The position numbers were made by a program, and so were the translations under genes. 64,000 nucleotides of DNA, taken from the NCBI RefSeq assembly GCF_030551255.1, contig NZ_CP130630.1:9671001-9735000 (forward strand). Reading direction: 5' to 3'. The stretch is from Streptomyces sp. NL15-2K (GTDB lineage Bacteria; Actinomycetota; Actinomycetes; Streptomycetales; Streptomycetaceae). Shown here in pieces: positions 8,304 to 17,437 of this stretch (the first letter of the stretch is position 1; the number at the start of each line of letters is the position of its first letter). Below the pieces are notes generated by a model that saw only the letters and a program-made list of their open reading frames with translations, had not been told where the DNA came from and made no database searches.

Positions 8304-9566
8304 TCAGCGGACGGCCGCCGATACTCCCTGGCGGCTCGCGAGGTGTGCTTTGAGCGTGAACCCCGGTGTGGTGGCGTCGTCTGGGCTCAATTCCACTCCC
8401 CTGTCCAGGAGCCGGCGGGCCGCCATGTGGTCCCTGGGGCGGTTGACGGACTCCACCGCCCGCAGTTCCCGCCCGTGGAAGAGGAGCACCGAGAAGGCGT
8501 CAGGATCGTCACCGAGCACCACCTGCGTGTCGTGTTCCTCGGCAAGTCCCGCGATCTGCAGGGTCGTCGAGAACTGATCGCTCCAGAACCAGGGCAGTTC
8601 GTCGTAGGCGCTGTGCACCCCCGTCAGTCGCTCGGCGACCAGCCGGGCGTGGCCGACGGCGTTCTGTACCGACTCCAGCCGCAGCAGGTTCCCGGAGCGC
8701 ACCTGCGGGAACGCCGCGCAGTCGCCGATGGCCGAGATGCGTGGATCGCCGGTCAGCAGGCGGGAGTCGACGGTGATGCCGCCGTTGACCGGGAGACCGG
8801 CTGCCTCGGCCAGTTCCGTGCGGGGGGTGACACCGACGCCGATCAGGACCAGGTCGGCGGGCAGCCGGCGGCCGTCGGCCAGTTCCACTGCCGTCACGTC
8901 CGAGCGGCTGTTGCCGTGCAGGGCCGCGACGCGCCGGCCGAACAGCATCTGGGTGCCCATCCGGCGATGCAACCGCGTGAAGTGCTCCGCGGTCCGCGTC
9001 GAGACGGCCCGGGCGAGTGGGCGGTCGAGCGTTTCGACGACCGTGACCTCTCCACCCGACTCCCGTGCCACGGCGGCGAATTCGAGACCGATGAACCCTG
9101 CCCCGACCACCACTGTGCGCCGGGCGGCGGCGAGCGAGGCCCGCAGCGACAGGGCGTCCTGCGCGGTGCGCAGGGTGTGCACACCGCGCAGCCCGGCGCC
9201 CGGCACGTCGAGGGTGCGCGGCCGGGCGCCGGTCGCCAGCACCAGATGGCCGTAGTCGTACTCGGAGCCGTCGGCGAGGCGGACCGTGCGGGCGGCCGGG
9301 TCGATCTCCCGCACAGTGCCCGCGACCAGGTCGATCGACTGGCGTACGTAGTACGTCACGGGCCGCAGCCAGAGCTGTTCGAAGTCCGCCTGGCCCTTGA
9401 GGTACGCCTTGGACAGCGGCGGACGCTCGTAGGGGAGCGCGTCCTCGGCGCTGATGAGCGTGATGCGTCCCGGGTAGCCGAGCTCGCGCAGGGACGCCGC
9501 CGTCTGGTAGCCGCCCTGTCCGGCGCCCACGATGACGACGGACGAGGGCTGTGCGCCGGCCTTCAT
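8304..9566 (-). CDS. NAD(P)H:ferredoxin reductase, FAD-dependent (rhodocoxin/putidaredoxin reductase type)
   Basis: Transfers electrons from NAD(P)H via FAD to the 2Fe-2S ferredoxin encoded immediately upstream, typically to feed a cytochrome P450 or oxygenase. The 420 residues show the N-terminal FAD site SVVIVGAGQGGYQTA, the second dinucleotide site RTVVVGAGFIGLEFA near the middle, LATGARPR, and the FAD-contacting ISAIGDCAAF, followed by a reductase C-terminal domain. ATG at 9566 overlaps the ferredoxin stop by one base (TGATG), a coupled two-gene unit. No P450 or oxygenase partner lies in the window. Confidence 0.92.
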   Translation of the reverse strand: MKAGAQPSSVVIVGAGQGGYQTAASLRELGYPGRITLISAEDALPYERPPLSKAYLKGQADFEQLWLRPVTYYVRQSIDLVAGTVREIDPAARTVRLADGSEYDYGHLVLATGARPRTLDVPGAGLRGVHTLRTAQDALSLRASLAAARRTVVVGAGFIGLEFAAVARESGGEVTVVETLDRPLARAVSTRTAEHFTRLHRRMGTQMLFGRRVAALHGNSRSDVTAVELADGRRLPADLVLIGVGVTPRTELAEAAGLPVNGGITVDSRLLTGDPRISAIGDCAAFPQVRSGNLLRLESVQNAVGHARLVAERLTGVHSAYDELPWFWSDQFSTTLQIAGLAEEHDTQVVLGDDPDAFSVLLFHGRELRAVESVNRPRDHMAARRLLDRGVELSPDDATTPGFTLKAHLASRQGVSAAVR

Positions 9567-9889
9567 CAGTTCTGCCGTTCGGGGAGGTGGACGATCAGGC
9601 CGTCCAGGGCGCTGGTCACCTCGAGCTGACAGCTCAGCCGGCTGGTGGGCCGGCGCGGACTGGCCGTGAAGTCGAGCAGGTCGTCCTCGTTCTGCCGCGC
9701 CGGGTCCAGCTTGTCGATGGTGGTCTCGTCGACGTAGACGTGGCAGGTGGCGCACTGCGCGTTGCCGCCGCACTGGGCGACGATGCCGTCGATGTCGTTG
9801 ACGACGGCGCCGCGCATGACGCTCGTGCCGAGGGGGACGTCGAGCGAACGCTCCGTCCCGTCGACGGCGACATACGTGATCTTGGGCAT
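9566..9889 (-). CDS. 2Fe-2S ferredoxin, putidaredoxin/adrenodoxin type
   Basis: A 107-residue electron carrier. Cluster ligands follow the CX5CX2C...C pattern: Cys40, Cys46 and Cys49 in QCGGNAQCATC, and Cys87 in RLSCQLE. This spacing separates it from plant-type ferredoxins. ATG at 9889 has AGGAG seven bases upstream. It is followed at once by its reductase. The 240 bp upstream, as far as the LysR gene end, carries no other gene. Confidence 0.93.
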   Translation of the reverse strand: MPKITYVAVDGTERSLDVPLGTSVMRGAVVNDIDGIVAQCGGNAQCATCHVYVDETTIDKLDPARQNEDDLLDFTASPRRPTSRLSCQLEVTSALDGLIVHLPERQN

Positions 9890-10102
9890 GGCGGAACTCC
9901 TCGATGACATCCGGTCGCGCGCGAGGGCGCGCCATGGCACGGATGCCGGTGTGCGGAAGGGGAAATCAGCGGATGCGGATGGCGCCGCCGGTGGCCGGTG
10001 GGGGACGCGACACCCCTGCCAACTCGCCATCAGCTGACGGCCGTTCGGACACGCGACGTCCTCGGCCGGGAATACGGCGGCGCCGTGGAGCGTACCAAGC
10101 AA

Positions 10103-10129
10103 GTTCCCGGGGCGCCAGGCCGGGGGAAC
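10103..10129 (-). terminator. Probable terminator of the LysR gene
   Basis: Inverted repeat GTTCCCGG / CCGGGGGAAC with a two-base bulge, starting three bases after the LysR stop and reading on the minus strand into TTGCTTGG. It is weaker than the other hairpins reported here. Confidence 0.5.
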
Positions 10130-10131
10130 CA

Positions 10132-11037
10132 TCACGGCGGTTCCGGCAGGCGGTGGGTCATGAAGGGCCTGCTGACGACGAACTCCCGGAATTTCAGGGC
10201 GGCTTCCGACAGGTAGGCGTCGCGGTTCCACACCAGGGTGAGCACCCGGTGGCAGTCGGGCGCGTTCACCCGTACCCAGGCGACCGGGACGCGCGTATCC
10301 GTACCGAGCTGGCGGGACATCGCCGGGATGAGGCCGATGCCGAGCCCCGCGCTGATCATGTCCTGGCTGGCGCCCGGTTCGTCGCCCTCGCAGGACAACT
10401 GCGGTGTGAGCCCCTCGGACGCGAACAGCCGGTTCAGGAGGGCGCGCTGCCAGTTGCCCGGGCGTGTGGTGACGAAGGGCTCGTCGGCGATCTCGGGGAT
10501 CGTCACGCTCTCCCGCCCGTCGAGCCAGTGCCCGGGCGGAACCGCGAGCAGAACCTCCTCGCGAGCGAGCTCGATCGACTCGAGGTTCGGGCCGGTCAGC
10601 GTCTGCGAGGCCACACAGAAGTCGATCTGGCCGGCGCGCAGCTGGCGGTCCATCTCCTCCGCGTTGGACTGGAAGAGCCGTACGTCGGCACGGGGATGGG
10701 CAGCCCGGAAGCTGCCGAGGACATGGGTGATCGTCAAAAGGGTCTCGGAGGCGACGCTGACCCGGCCGAGTCCCGTGTCCCGGGCGTCGCGCAGGGCCCT
10801 GCGGCCGTCGTCGAGTTCGCTCAGGGCGCGGTCGACGTGCCGCAGGAAGATCGCGCCGTACTGGTTGAGCCGGATACGGCGGCCCTGCCGGTCGAAGAGC
10901 GGGGAGCCGAGCTCGGCCTCCAGGCGCGCGATGGTGCGGCTGAGCGAGGGCTGGGCGACGCGCAGCGCCTCCGCGGCGCGGCTGATGTGCTCGTAGCGGG
11001 CGACGGCCTGGAAGTAGCGCAACTGCAGCAGATCCAC
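10132..11037 (-). CDS. LysR-family transcriptional regulator
   Basis: A 301-residue DNA-binding regulator. The N-terminal winged helix-turn-helix covers about residues 1-60 (LRYFQAVARYEHISRAAEAL, QPSLSRTIARLEAELG). A periplasmic-binding-like effector domain follows from about residue 90. The GTG at 11037 has AGGTGA upstream. It is transcribed divergently from cydA across a 221-bp gap, so it could control cydABDC, itself, or the ferredoxin pair downstream. The effector is not recognisable. Confidence 0.9.
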   Translation of the reverse strand: MDLLQLRYFQAVARYEHISRAAEALRVAQPSLSRTIARLEAELGSPLFDRQGRRIRLNQYGAIFLRHVDRALSELDDGRRALRDARDTGLGRVSVASETLLTITHVLGSFRAAHPRADVRLFQSNAEEMDRQLRAGQIDFCVASQTLTGPNLESIELAREEVLLAVPPGHWLDGRESVTIPEIADEPFVTTRPGNWQRALLNRLFASEGLTPQLSCEGDEPGASQDMISAGLGIGLIPAMSRQLGTDTRVPVAWVRVNAPDCHRVLTLVWNRDAYLSEAALKFREFVVSRPFMTHRLPEPP

Positions 11038-11058
11038 GGTTCACCTTTTCTTATGCCT

Positions 11059-11075
11059 TGTGAGTCATCGTCACA
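11059..11075. promoter_or_regulatory. TGTGA-N7-TCACA dyad in the lysR-cydA gap (Rex-like)
   Basis: An inverted repeat resembling the redox-sensor Rex operator that controls cydABCD in Streptomyces. The canonical site has six bases between TGTGA and TCACA, whereas this one has seven. A wider dyad CTTATGC (11050-11056) / GCATAAG (11097-11103) surrounds it and could be the LysR site. Confidence 0.4.
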
Positions 11076-11258
11076 TGGCGAAACCGGTCTTGGAATGCAT
11101 AAGCAATTCTTCCTACGGTGTCCAGTGGAGTCACCGCACAGGTGACGGGCCACCGCGCCCGGCACCTGCACACGCGAGGCGAGGACCCCACACCCCTGCC
11201 CCTTTCACCCGCACCCGTCCGCCGTCCCCTCGGCCACCCCCCTCAGGAAGGTCGCACC

Positions 11259-12551
11259 ATGAGCGCTGCGGATCTGGCCCGACTCCAGTTCGCGGCAACG
11301 ACCGGCATCCACTGGCTGTTCGTGATCCTCACCATGGGGCTCGTCCCTCTGGTGGCAATCATGCACACCTGGGGCGCGTTCACCCGTGATCCCGGAAAAA
11401 GAGCGGTCCGGGGGCGGATGACCCGCTTCTGGAGCCAGCTCTACGTCATCAACTACGCCGTCGGTATCGTCACCGGCCTCGTCATGGAGTTCCAGTTCGG
11501 GCTCAGCTGGAGCGGCCTGAGCAAGTTCGCGGGCAATGTCTTCGGTGCTCCGCTGGCGCTCGAAACCCTCATCGCCTTCTTCGCCGAGTCCACCTTCCTC
11601 GGCATGTGGATCTTCGGCTGGGGCCGTATGCGCAGGGGCGTGCACGTCACGCTCATCTGGCTGGTCGCCCTGACCGCGTACGCGTCGGCGTACTGGATCC
11701 TCATAGCCAACGGCTTCATGCAGCACCCGGTCGGCTACGAACTCCGCGACGGCGAGGCCTACCTGACCGACTTCGCGGCGCTGCTCACCAATCCCAGCGC
11801 GCTGATCGCGCTCGCCCACATCACGCTCGCCGCGCTGACCACGGGCACCGTCTTCGTCATGGGAATCAGCGCTTACCACATCATCCGGGGCACCAGGGAG
11901 ACCGACCTGTTCCGCGGCTCCATGCGTCTGGGGCTCCTGGTGGGCACGCCCGCCGCCTGGTTCGTCGCCACCGTCGGCGAGATGCAGATTCCCGTGATCC
12001 GCGAGACCCAGCCCATGAAGGCGGCCGTCCTGGAAGGCGGCGACGTCGCCCAGGTGCAGGCGCGGCTCGTCAAGGAGTACGGGCCCGGCGACTACGTGTT
12101 CGCGCACGACTGGCTGCGGCTGTCGATGGAGAGCATGAAGATCATCGGCTACACCGTCTCCAGCATCACCATCATCGCCGTCATCCTCCTGTGGAAGGGC
12201 CGGCTGTGGCGCTGGCGCCCCTTCGCCTACGTGATGATCGCCATGATCCCGTTCCCCTTCATCGCCTCGGTGGGCGGCTGGGTCCTGCGCGAGATGGGGC
12301 GCCAACCCTGGATCATCTATGGCGAGTTGAAGGTGGAGGACGCGCTCTCACACGTCAGCAGGACCTCGCTGGCCGTGTCCTGCACCGTGTTCATCGTCAT
12401 CTTCCTCGCGCTGGCGGTGACGAACTGGACCCTGATCACACGCTTCGCCCGCCGCGGCCCGGACGCGACCCAGCTCGGCGCCACCGAGCCGCTCCCCGAC
12501 GACGTGCCCGAGGGCGACGCCGACGAGAAACAGACAGTCCCGGCCTTCTGA
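11259..12551 (+). CDS. cydA: Cytochrome bd ubiquinol/menaquinol oxidase subunit I
   Basis: Heme-bearing subunit of the high-affinity terminal oxidase that reduces oxygen to water under low oxygen; inner membrane. The 430 residues are a short-Q-loop form (E. coli CydA is about 520). His18 in RLQFAATTGIHWLF, a second ligand His in LIALAHITLAALTTG, and the conserved REMGRQPW near residue 350 supply heme contacts. About nine membrane segments are visible. ATG at 11259 follows AGGAAGG. First gene of cydA-cydB-cydD-cydC. Confidence 0.96.
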   Translation: MSAADLARLQFAATTGIHWLFVILTMGLVPLVAIMHTWGAFTRDPGKRAVRGRMTRFWSQLYVINYAVGIVTGLVMEFQFGLSWSGLSKFAGNVFGAPLALETLIAFFAESTFLGMWIFGWGRMRRGVHVTLIWLVALTAYASAYWILIANGFMQHPVGYELRDGEAYLTDFAALLTNPSALIALAHITLAALTTGTVFVMGISAYHIIRGTRETDLFRGSMRLGLLVGTPAAWFVATVGEMQIPVIRETQPMKAAVLEGGDVAQVQARLVKEYGPGDYVFAHDWLRLSMESMKIIGYTVSSITIIAVILLWKGRLWRWRPFAYVMIAMIPFPFIASVGGWVLREMGRQPWIIYGELKVEDALSHVSRTSLAVSCTVFIVIFLALAVTNWTLITRFARRGPDATQLGATEPLPDDVPEGDADEKQTVPAF

Positions 12552-12626
12552 GGCCGGCCGGACCGGCGCCACCACCGACATGAACTCCCCTGTGATCCCC
12601 CCTGCTGCGATGGAAAGTTGAGCGTG

Positions 12627-13679
12627 ATGAGTCTGGAGACCCTCTGGCTGGCCCTCCTCGGCCTGCTTCTCGCCGGGTACTTCGTGCTCGGCGGCTACGA
12701 CTACGGCGTACAGATGCTGCACCCCTTCCTCGGCGGCCGAGACGGCCACGACGGCCACGACGGCCACGACGGCCAGGAGGCCGGCCGCCCCGGCCGCAAC
12801 GCCGCGCTCGACGCCATCGCGCCGTTCTTCCTGGGCAACGAGGTCTGGCTGGTCGCCTTCGCCGGCGTCATGTTCGGGGCCTTCCCGCACCTGGAAGGCA
12901 GCCTCCTGTCCGGCCTGTACCCACTGATCGTGGCGATCCTCGTCGGCCTGGTCCTCGGCAACGCGGCGATCCAGCTGCGCGGCCGTGCCCACAGCGCCCG
13001 CGGCCGCCGGCTGTGGGAGGCCCTGATCGTGTTCGGCGGGGCGCTGCCGGCCCTGTGCTGGGGACTGGTCGTGGGCCTGCTGCTGCGGGGTCTGCCCCGC
13101 CGGGCCGACGGGAGCTTCCACGTTGGGTTCGGTGAGGTGTTCACGCCCTTCGTACTGGCCTGCGGCGTGACCACCGCCCTGCTCTTCGCCGCGCACGGGG
13201 CGGCCTTCGTGGCCCTGCGCTCCGCCCCCGGACTCGCCGCCGAGGCACGGCGGCTGGGTGCCACGCTGCTGCGCGTGTCCGGCGCCGTCGGTACCCTCCC
13301 GCTGCTGCTGACGCTCTTCGGCGCGGGGGCCTCGATGACGAACCGCGTGACCGCGGCGGTCATCGCCGTCCTGCTCGCGGCGGCGCTCGCCGGCGCCTGG
13401 TGGTACCTCTCCTGGGGACACCACGTCCGGGCGTTCGCTGCCACCTGCTGCGCGACCCTGCTGCCCGTGCTCCTCGTGGGGGCCGGTCACTACCCGTACG
13501 TCCTGATCAGCTCCGCCGGCGCCGGCATGACGATCGACCAGGCCGTCGCCGACGGCGCCACGCTGAAGATCCTCAGCGTGTTCGGGGTCCTGGTGGTCCC
13601 CACGATCCTCGCGTACCAGACGTGGAGCTGGTGGGTCTTCCGGGGGCGTACGGGCCGCCGTCACCCCAGCTATTTCTGA
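12627..13679 (+). CDS. cydB: Cytochrome bd oxidase subunit II
   Basis: Membrane partner of CydA (about 350 residues, eight or nine helices). The N-terminal LLLAGYFVLGGYDYGVQML and FLGNEVWLVAF are family signatures, and the C-terminus has QTWSWWVF. GGAAAG lies nine bases before ATG 12627; GTG 12624 or TTG 12618 would add one or three residues. Just after the first helix there is a tandem DGH repeat encoded by 9-bp DNA repeats, unusual for CydB. Confidence 0.95.
   Translation: MSLETLWLALLGLLLAGYFVLGGYDYGVQMLHPFLGGRDGHDGHDGHDGQEAGRPGRNAALDAIAPFFLGNEVWLVAFAGVMFGAFPHLEGSLLSGLYPLIVAILVGLVLGNAAIQLRGRAHSARGRRLWEALIVFGGALPALCWGLVVGLLLRGLPRRADGSFHVGFGEVFTPFVLACGVTTALLFAAHGAAFVALRSAPGLAAEARRLGATLLRVSGAVGTLPLLLTLFGAGASMTNRVTAAVIAVLLAAALAGAWWYLSWGHHVRAFAATCCATLLPVLLVGAGHYPYVLISSAGAGMTIDQAVADGATLKILSVFGVLVVPTILAYQTWSWWVFRGRTGRRHPSYF
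12741..12776 (+). repeat. 9-bp tandem repeat in cydB encoding Asp-Gly-His
   Basis: Four tandem copies of GACGGCCAC, the last ending AG, encode DGHDGHDGHDGQ in the loop after the first CydB helix. In-frame repeat length (9 bp) allows copy-number change without frameshift. Confidence 0.9.
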
Positions 13680-13719
13680 GCCGTTTCCGAGCCGCAGGAG
13701 AGATGAGAGGGGGGCCGGG

Positions 13720-15420
13720 ATGAAGCCGGTCGAACGGCGCCTGCTGCGGGAGCTCCCGGTGCTGCGGCGCCACATGACGTACTCCACGTCGCTGGCGCTG
13801 CTGGGCGCGGGGCTCGTCGTCGCCCAGGCGAGCCTGCTCGCGACGGTGCTCGCGGACGGCTTCGCCGGACACCGGTTCCGGATCACCTCGCTGGTCGCAC
13901 TGGGCGCCGTCATGACGCTGCGCGCCCTGCTGACCTGGACCCGCGGGGCACTCGCACAGCGCGCCGCGGCCGACGCCAAGCGCACGCTGCGCGAGAAGAT
14001 CAGCGGCCGGCTGCGGCACACCGGCCCACTGCGACTGGCGACCCGCCGCCACGGCGAGACGGCCACGCTGCTCACCCGCGGCCTCGACGCCCTGGATCCG
14101 TACGTCGTCGGCTACCTGCCCACCATGACGGCCACCGCGGTGGTTCCCCTCACGGTCGTCGCCTGGCTGGCGTGGACCGACTGGACCTCGGCGCTGATCA
14201 TCCTCGTGACGCTGCCACTGATCCCCGTGTTCGGTGCGCTGGTCGGCATGCACACGGCCCAACGCACCGCGAGGCAGTGGCGGTTGCTGGCGCGGCTGGG
14301 CGGTCATTTCCTGGACGTGGTGGCCGGACTGCCGACGCTGCGCGCGTTCGGCCGCGAGCGGCACCAGTCCAGGGTGGTGGGCGAGATGGCCGACGCCCAC
14401 CGGCGGGCCACCATGCGGACGCTGCGCGTGGCGTTCCTCTCCTCCTTCGTCCTGGAGACGGTCGCCACGCTCTCCGTGGCGCTGGTGGCCGTCCCGGTCG
14501 GGCTGCGGCTGCTCGGCGGCGAGACGGACCTGCGTACGGCCCTGGTCGTCCTGTTCCTCGCCCCCGAGGCGTATCTGCCGCTGCGCGCGGCGGGCGCCGC
14601 CTTCCACGACAGCGCCGAGGGCATGGCAGTGGCCGAGCGGGTCTTCGCGCTCCTCGACGCCCCCGACGACAAGGACGCGCCCGTGACGCACGCCGCCGAC
14701 CGTGCCCCGCTGCCCGGTGCCCGCACGGCGTACCTGCACCTCGACGAGGTCACGGTCCACTACCCGGGCCGCGCCGCCCCCGCCCTTCGGGGCGCCTCCC
14801 TCTCCGTCCTCCCCGGCGAACACGTCGCCCTGGTCGGCCCGAGCGGCGCGGGCAAGTCCACGATCCTGTCGCTGCTCCTCGGCTTCGTGACTCCCGCCTC
14901 GGGCCGGGTCGCGGTCGGCGGCACCGACCTCACCCGCCTCGACCTCGACGACTGGCGCGCCCAGGTGGCGTGGGTGCCCCAACGCCCGCACCTGTTCGCG
15001 GCGTCCGTCGCGGACAACATCCGCCTCGGGCGCCCCGACGCGAGCGAGGCCGAGGTGCGGCAGGCGGCCCGCGCCGCTTCCGCGGACCTCTTCATCGAGG
15101 AGCTGCCTCAGGCGTACGACACCCCGCTCGGCGAGCACGGCGCCGGACTCTCCGCCGGCCAGCGCCAACGGATCGCCCTGGCCCGTGCGTTCCTCAAGGA
15201 CGCCCCTGTGCTGCTCCTCGACGAACCGACCGCCCACCTCGACCCCGAGAGCGAGGCCGCCGTCGTGCGCGCCACGGTCGACCTCATGCAAGGCCGGACC
15301 ACGATCGTGGTCGCCCACCGCACGAGTCTGCTGCCCCACGCCGACCGGATCATCACGGTACGAGCAGGCAGCCTCACCCTCTCCCGACCGGCACCCGCGG
15401 AAGGGCTGGTGGCCTCATGA
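13720..15420 (+). CDS. cydD: ABC exporter subunit required for cytochrome bd assembly
   Basis: Half of the heterodimeric CydDC transporter linked to cytochrome bd assembly and heme/thiol balance. The 566 residues carry an N-terminal six-helix exporter domain (about 1-320) and an ATPase domain with Walker A GPSGAGKST (about 373-381), signature LSAGQRQRIALARA and Walker B VLLLDEPTAHLD. ATG at 13720 lies 40 bp after cydB; the end overlaps cydC in ATGA. Confidence 0.93.
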   Translation: MKPVERRLLRELPVLRRHMTYSTSLALLGAGLVVAQASLLATVLADGFAGHRFRITSLVALGAVMTLRALLTWTRGALAQRAAADAKRTLREKISGRLRHTGPLRLATRRHGETATLLTRGLDALDPYVVGYLPTMTATAVVPLTVVAWLAWTDWTSALIILVTLPLIPVFGALVGMHTAQRTARQWRLLARLGGHFLDVVAGLPTLRAFGRERHQSRVVGEMADAHRRATMRTLRVAFLSSFVLETVATLSVALVAVPVGLRLLGGETDLRTALVVLFLAPEAYLPLRAAGAAFHDSAEGMAVAERVFALLDAPDDKDAPVTHAADRAPLPGARTAYLHLDEVTVHYPGRAAPALRGASLSVLPGEHVALVGPSGAGKSTILSLLLGFVTPASGRVAVGGTDLTRLDLDDWRAQVAWVPQRPHLFAASVADNIRLGRPDASEAEVRQAARAASADLFIEELPQAYDTPLGEHGAGLSAGQRQRIALARAFLKDAPVLLLDEPTAHLDPESEAAVVRATVDLMQGRTTIVVAHRTSLLPHADRIITVRAGSLTLSRPAPAEGLVAS

Positions 15421-17183
15421 CCGGGCATGCCGAGGCCCCCGCCCCCGCCCTTGACCGTGGGCCTCGCCCCACCGTCCGCCTCCTGCGCCACCTCCTGCCG
15501 TACTGGCGCAGGCTGCTGCCCGCCGCGCTCGCCTCGGCCGGCAGCGAGCTCGCCGCCGCCGCGCTGATGGCCACCGCCGCCTGGCTGATCACCCGCGCCG
15601 CGCAGCAGCCACCGCTCGCCTCGGTGAGCCTCGCGATCGTCGCCGTACGCGCCCTGGCCCTGGGGCGCGGAGCGCTGCGCTACGGCGACCGGCTGCTGGG
15701 CCACGACGGTGTCCTGCGGGCCGTCGCGGGCTTCCGCACCCGGGTGTACGAGGCGCTGGTACCGCTCGCCCCCGCGGGCACCCCCGCCTTTCGCAGCGGT
15801 GACCTGCTGACCCGCCTCGTCGACGACGTCGACGCCGCCCAGGACCTGCTGCTGCGGGTCCTGATCCCGGCCGCGGCCGCCTGCGTGGTCGCCGCGACCG
15901 CCACCGGTACGGCCGCGGTGCTGCTGCCGCGGGCCGGCATCCTGCTCGGGCTGCTCCTGGCCGTGGCGGGATTCCTCGTGCCCACCCTGGTCCTCGTCCT
16001 GTCCCGCCGCGCGGGCCGCGCGGAAAAGACGGCGCGCGCCGAACTCGCCGCACTCACCGTGGACCTGACCCAGGGCGCGGCGGACCTCGACGCGTACGGC
16101 GCCCGGTGCCGCGCCCACGAGCGGGCCGGCCGTACCGCCGACCGGATCGCCGCGCTGGAGCGCCGCAGGGCCCTGACCACCTCCCTCGCCTCGGCCGTGG
16201 TGCCGCTGCTCCAGGGCGGCGCGACGGTCGGCGTCACCTTGCTCGCCCTGCGCGCGCACGCCGCCGGTGCGCTGCCCGCCGTGCACCTCACCGTCCTGGC
16301 GGTCCTCGCGCTGGTCTCCTTCGAGGCCCTCGCGCCGCTGCCCGCCGCCGCCCGCCGCCTCGCCGACGTGCGCGCCTCCGCACGCCGGCTGGCCGACCTC
16401 CTCGACACGGCACCTCCCGTCACCGACCCACCCATCCCGGCCCCGCTCCCCACCGACGAGCCGCTCGGCGTGGACATCACCGACCTGCGGGTGCGCCACG
16501 CCGGCGGCCCTCCGGCCCTGGACGGGGCGAGCCTGCGGCTGCCGCCCGGCCGCCGCACCGTCCTCCTCGGCGCCACCGGATCCGGCAAGTCGACGCTGAT
16601 CGCGGCACTCATGCGCTTCGTCCCGTACGAAGCCGGAAGCATCCGCGTCGGCGGGCGCGAGCTGCGGGAGACCGCGGGCGCCGACGCCCGCCGTGTGATC
16701 ACCGGCATGACCCAGGACGCGCACGTCTTCCACGCCACGATCCGCGCCAACCTGCTCCTGGCCAGGCCCGACGCCACAGACGCGGAGCTACGCGAAGCGG
16801 CCCGCAGGGCCCGGCTCCTGGACTGGATCGAGTCGCTGCCCGACCGCTGGGACACCCTCCTCGGCGGGGACGGCGCCACGATGTCGGGCGGCGAGCGCGG
16901 GCGCCTGCTCCTAGCCCGTGCTCTGCTCGCGGACCCGCCCGTCCTCGTCCTGGACGAACCCACCGAGGGACTCGACCCGGACACCGCCGCAGCCGTGCTC
17001 GCCGACATCCTCGACGCCACCCGCGGCCGCACCACGCTCCTGGTCACTCACGAGCGGTCCGGCCTCACCGCCGCCGACCAGATCCTGACCCTCGACCGCG
17101 GCAGGATCCGTCCCGCCACCCAGGACGACATCGACGACCCTCAGGACCGCCTCCGACAACACACGGGAGCGCCTGGCCACTGA
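15417..17183 (+). CDS. cydC: ABC exporter subunit, partner of CydD
   Basis: Second half of CydDC, 588 residues. Six-helix domain (TAAWLITRAAQQPPL is typical of CydC), then an ATPase domain with Walker A GATGSGKST (about residue 385), signature MSGGERGRLLLARALL and Walker B VLVLDEPTEGLD. The start is fixed by the ATGA overlap with cydD. The gene ends the operon; no clear hairpin follows before the MerR-type promoter. Confidence 0.93.
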   Translation: MTGHAEAPAPALDRGPRPTVRLLRHLLPYWRRLLPAALASAGSELAAAALMATAAWLITRAAQQPPLASVSLAIVAVRALALGRGALRYGDRLLGHDGVLRAVAGFRTRVYEALVPLAPAGTPAFRSGDLLTRLVDDVDAAQDLLLRVLIPAAAACVVAATATGTAAVLLPRAGILLGLLLAVAGFLVPTLVLVLSRRAGRAEKTARAELAALTVDLTQGAADLDAYGARCRAHERAGRTADRIAALERRRALTTSLASAVVPLLQGGATVGVTLLALRAHAAGALPAVHLTVLAVLALVSFEALAPLPAAARRLADVRASARRLADLLDTAPPVTDPPIPAPLPTDEPLGVDITDLRVRHAGGPPALDGASLRLPPGRRTVLLGATGSGKSTLIAALMRFVPYEAGSIRVGGRELRETAGADARRVITGMTQDAHVFHATIRANLLLARPDATDAELREAARRARLLDWIESLPDRWDTLLGGDGATMSGGERGRLLLARALLADPPVLVLDEPTEGLDPDTAAAVLADILDATRGRTTLLVTHERSGLTAADQILTLDRGRIRPATQDDIDDPQDRLRQHTGAPGH

Positions 17184-17268
17184 GACACGCCGCCGTGCAG
17201 GTCGGCAAGGAAGCGCAGGCAATCAGGCACCTACTGGTGTGGTTGCTGCGTGCCGGGCGAGCCGCTTG

Positions 17269-17299
17269 TTGACCCTCACACCGTGTCAGGCGCTGAAAC
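17269..17299 (+). promoter_or_regulatory. MerR-type promoter with 19-bp spacer
   Basis: TTGACC (17269-17274) and TGAAAC (17294-17299) are separated by 19 bp that contain a CACACCGTGTC dyad, the stretched spacer typical of promoters remodelled by MerR-family activators. It lies just upstream of the MerR-like gene fragment, suggesting former autoregulation. Confidence 0.6.
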
Positions 17300-17310
17300 T
17301 CGGAGACATC

Positions 17311-17437
17311 ATGTTCACCATCGGAGACTTCGCCCGACACGGCCGCGTCTCGGTCCGGATGCTGCGCCACTATGACGCAACCGGCCTGCTGCGCCCGGCC
17401 CATGTCGACCCCGCCACCGGCTACCGCTCCTACACGC
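17311..17437 (+). pseudogene. MerR-family regulator, truncated after the DNA-binding domain
   Basis: ATG at 17311 opens MFTIGDFARHGRVSVRMLRH followed by YDATGLLRPAHVDPATGYRSYT, the winged helix-turn-helix of a MerR regulator. After about 42 residues homology stops at a sequence that is IS5-type transposase on the opposite strand. The effector-binding half is missing from the window. The upstream promoter is intact, so a short peptide could still be made. Confidence 0.85.

Noticed and set aside
12741..12776. Possible CRISPR-like repeats
   Set aside because: Units of 9 bp without spacers, in frame inside cydB; a coding microsatellite.
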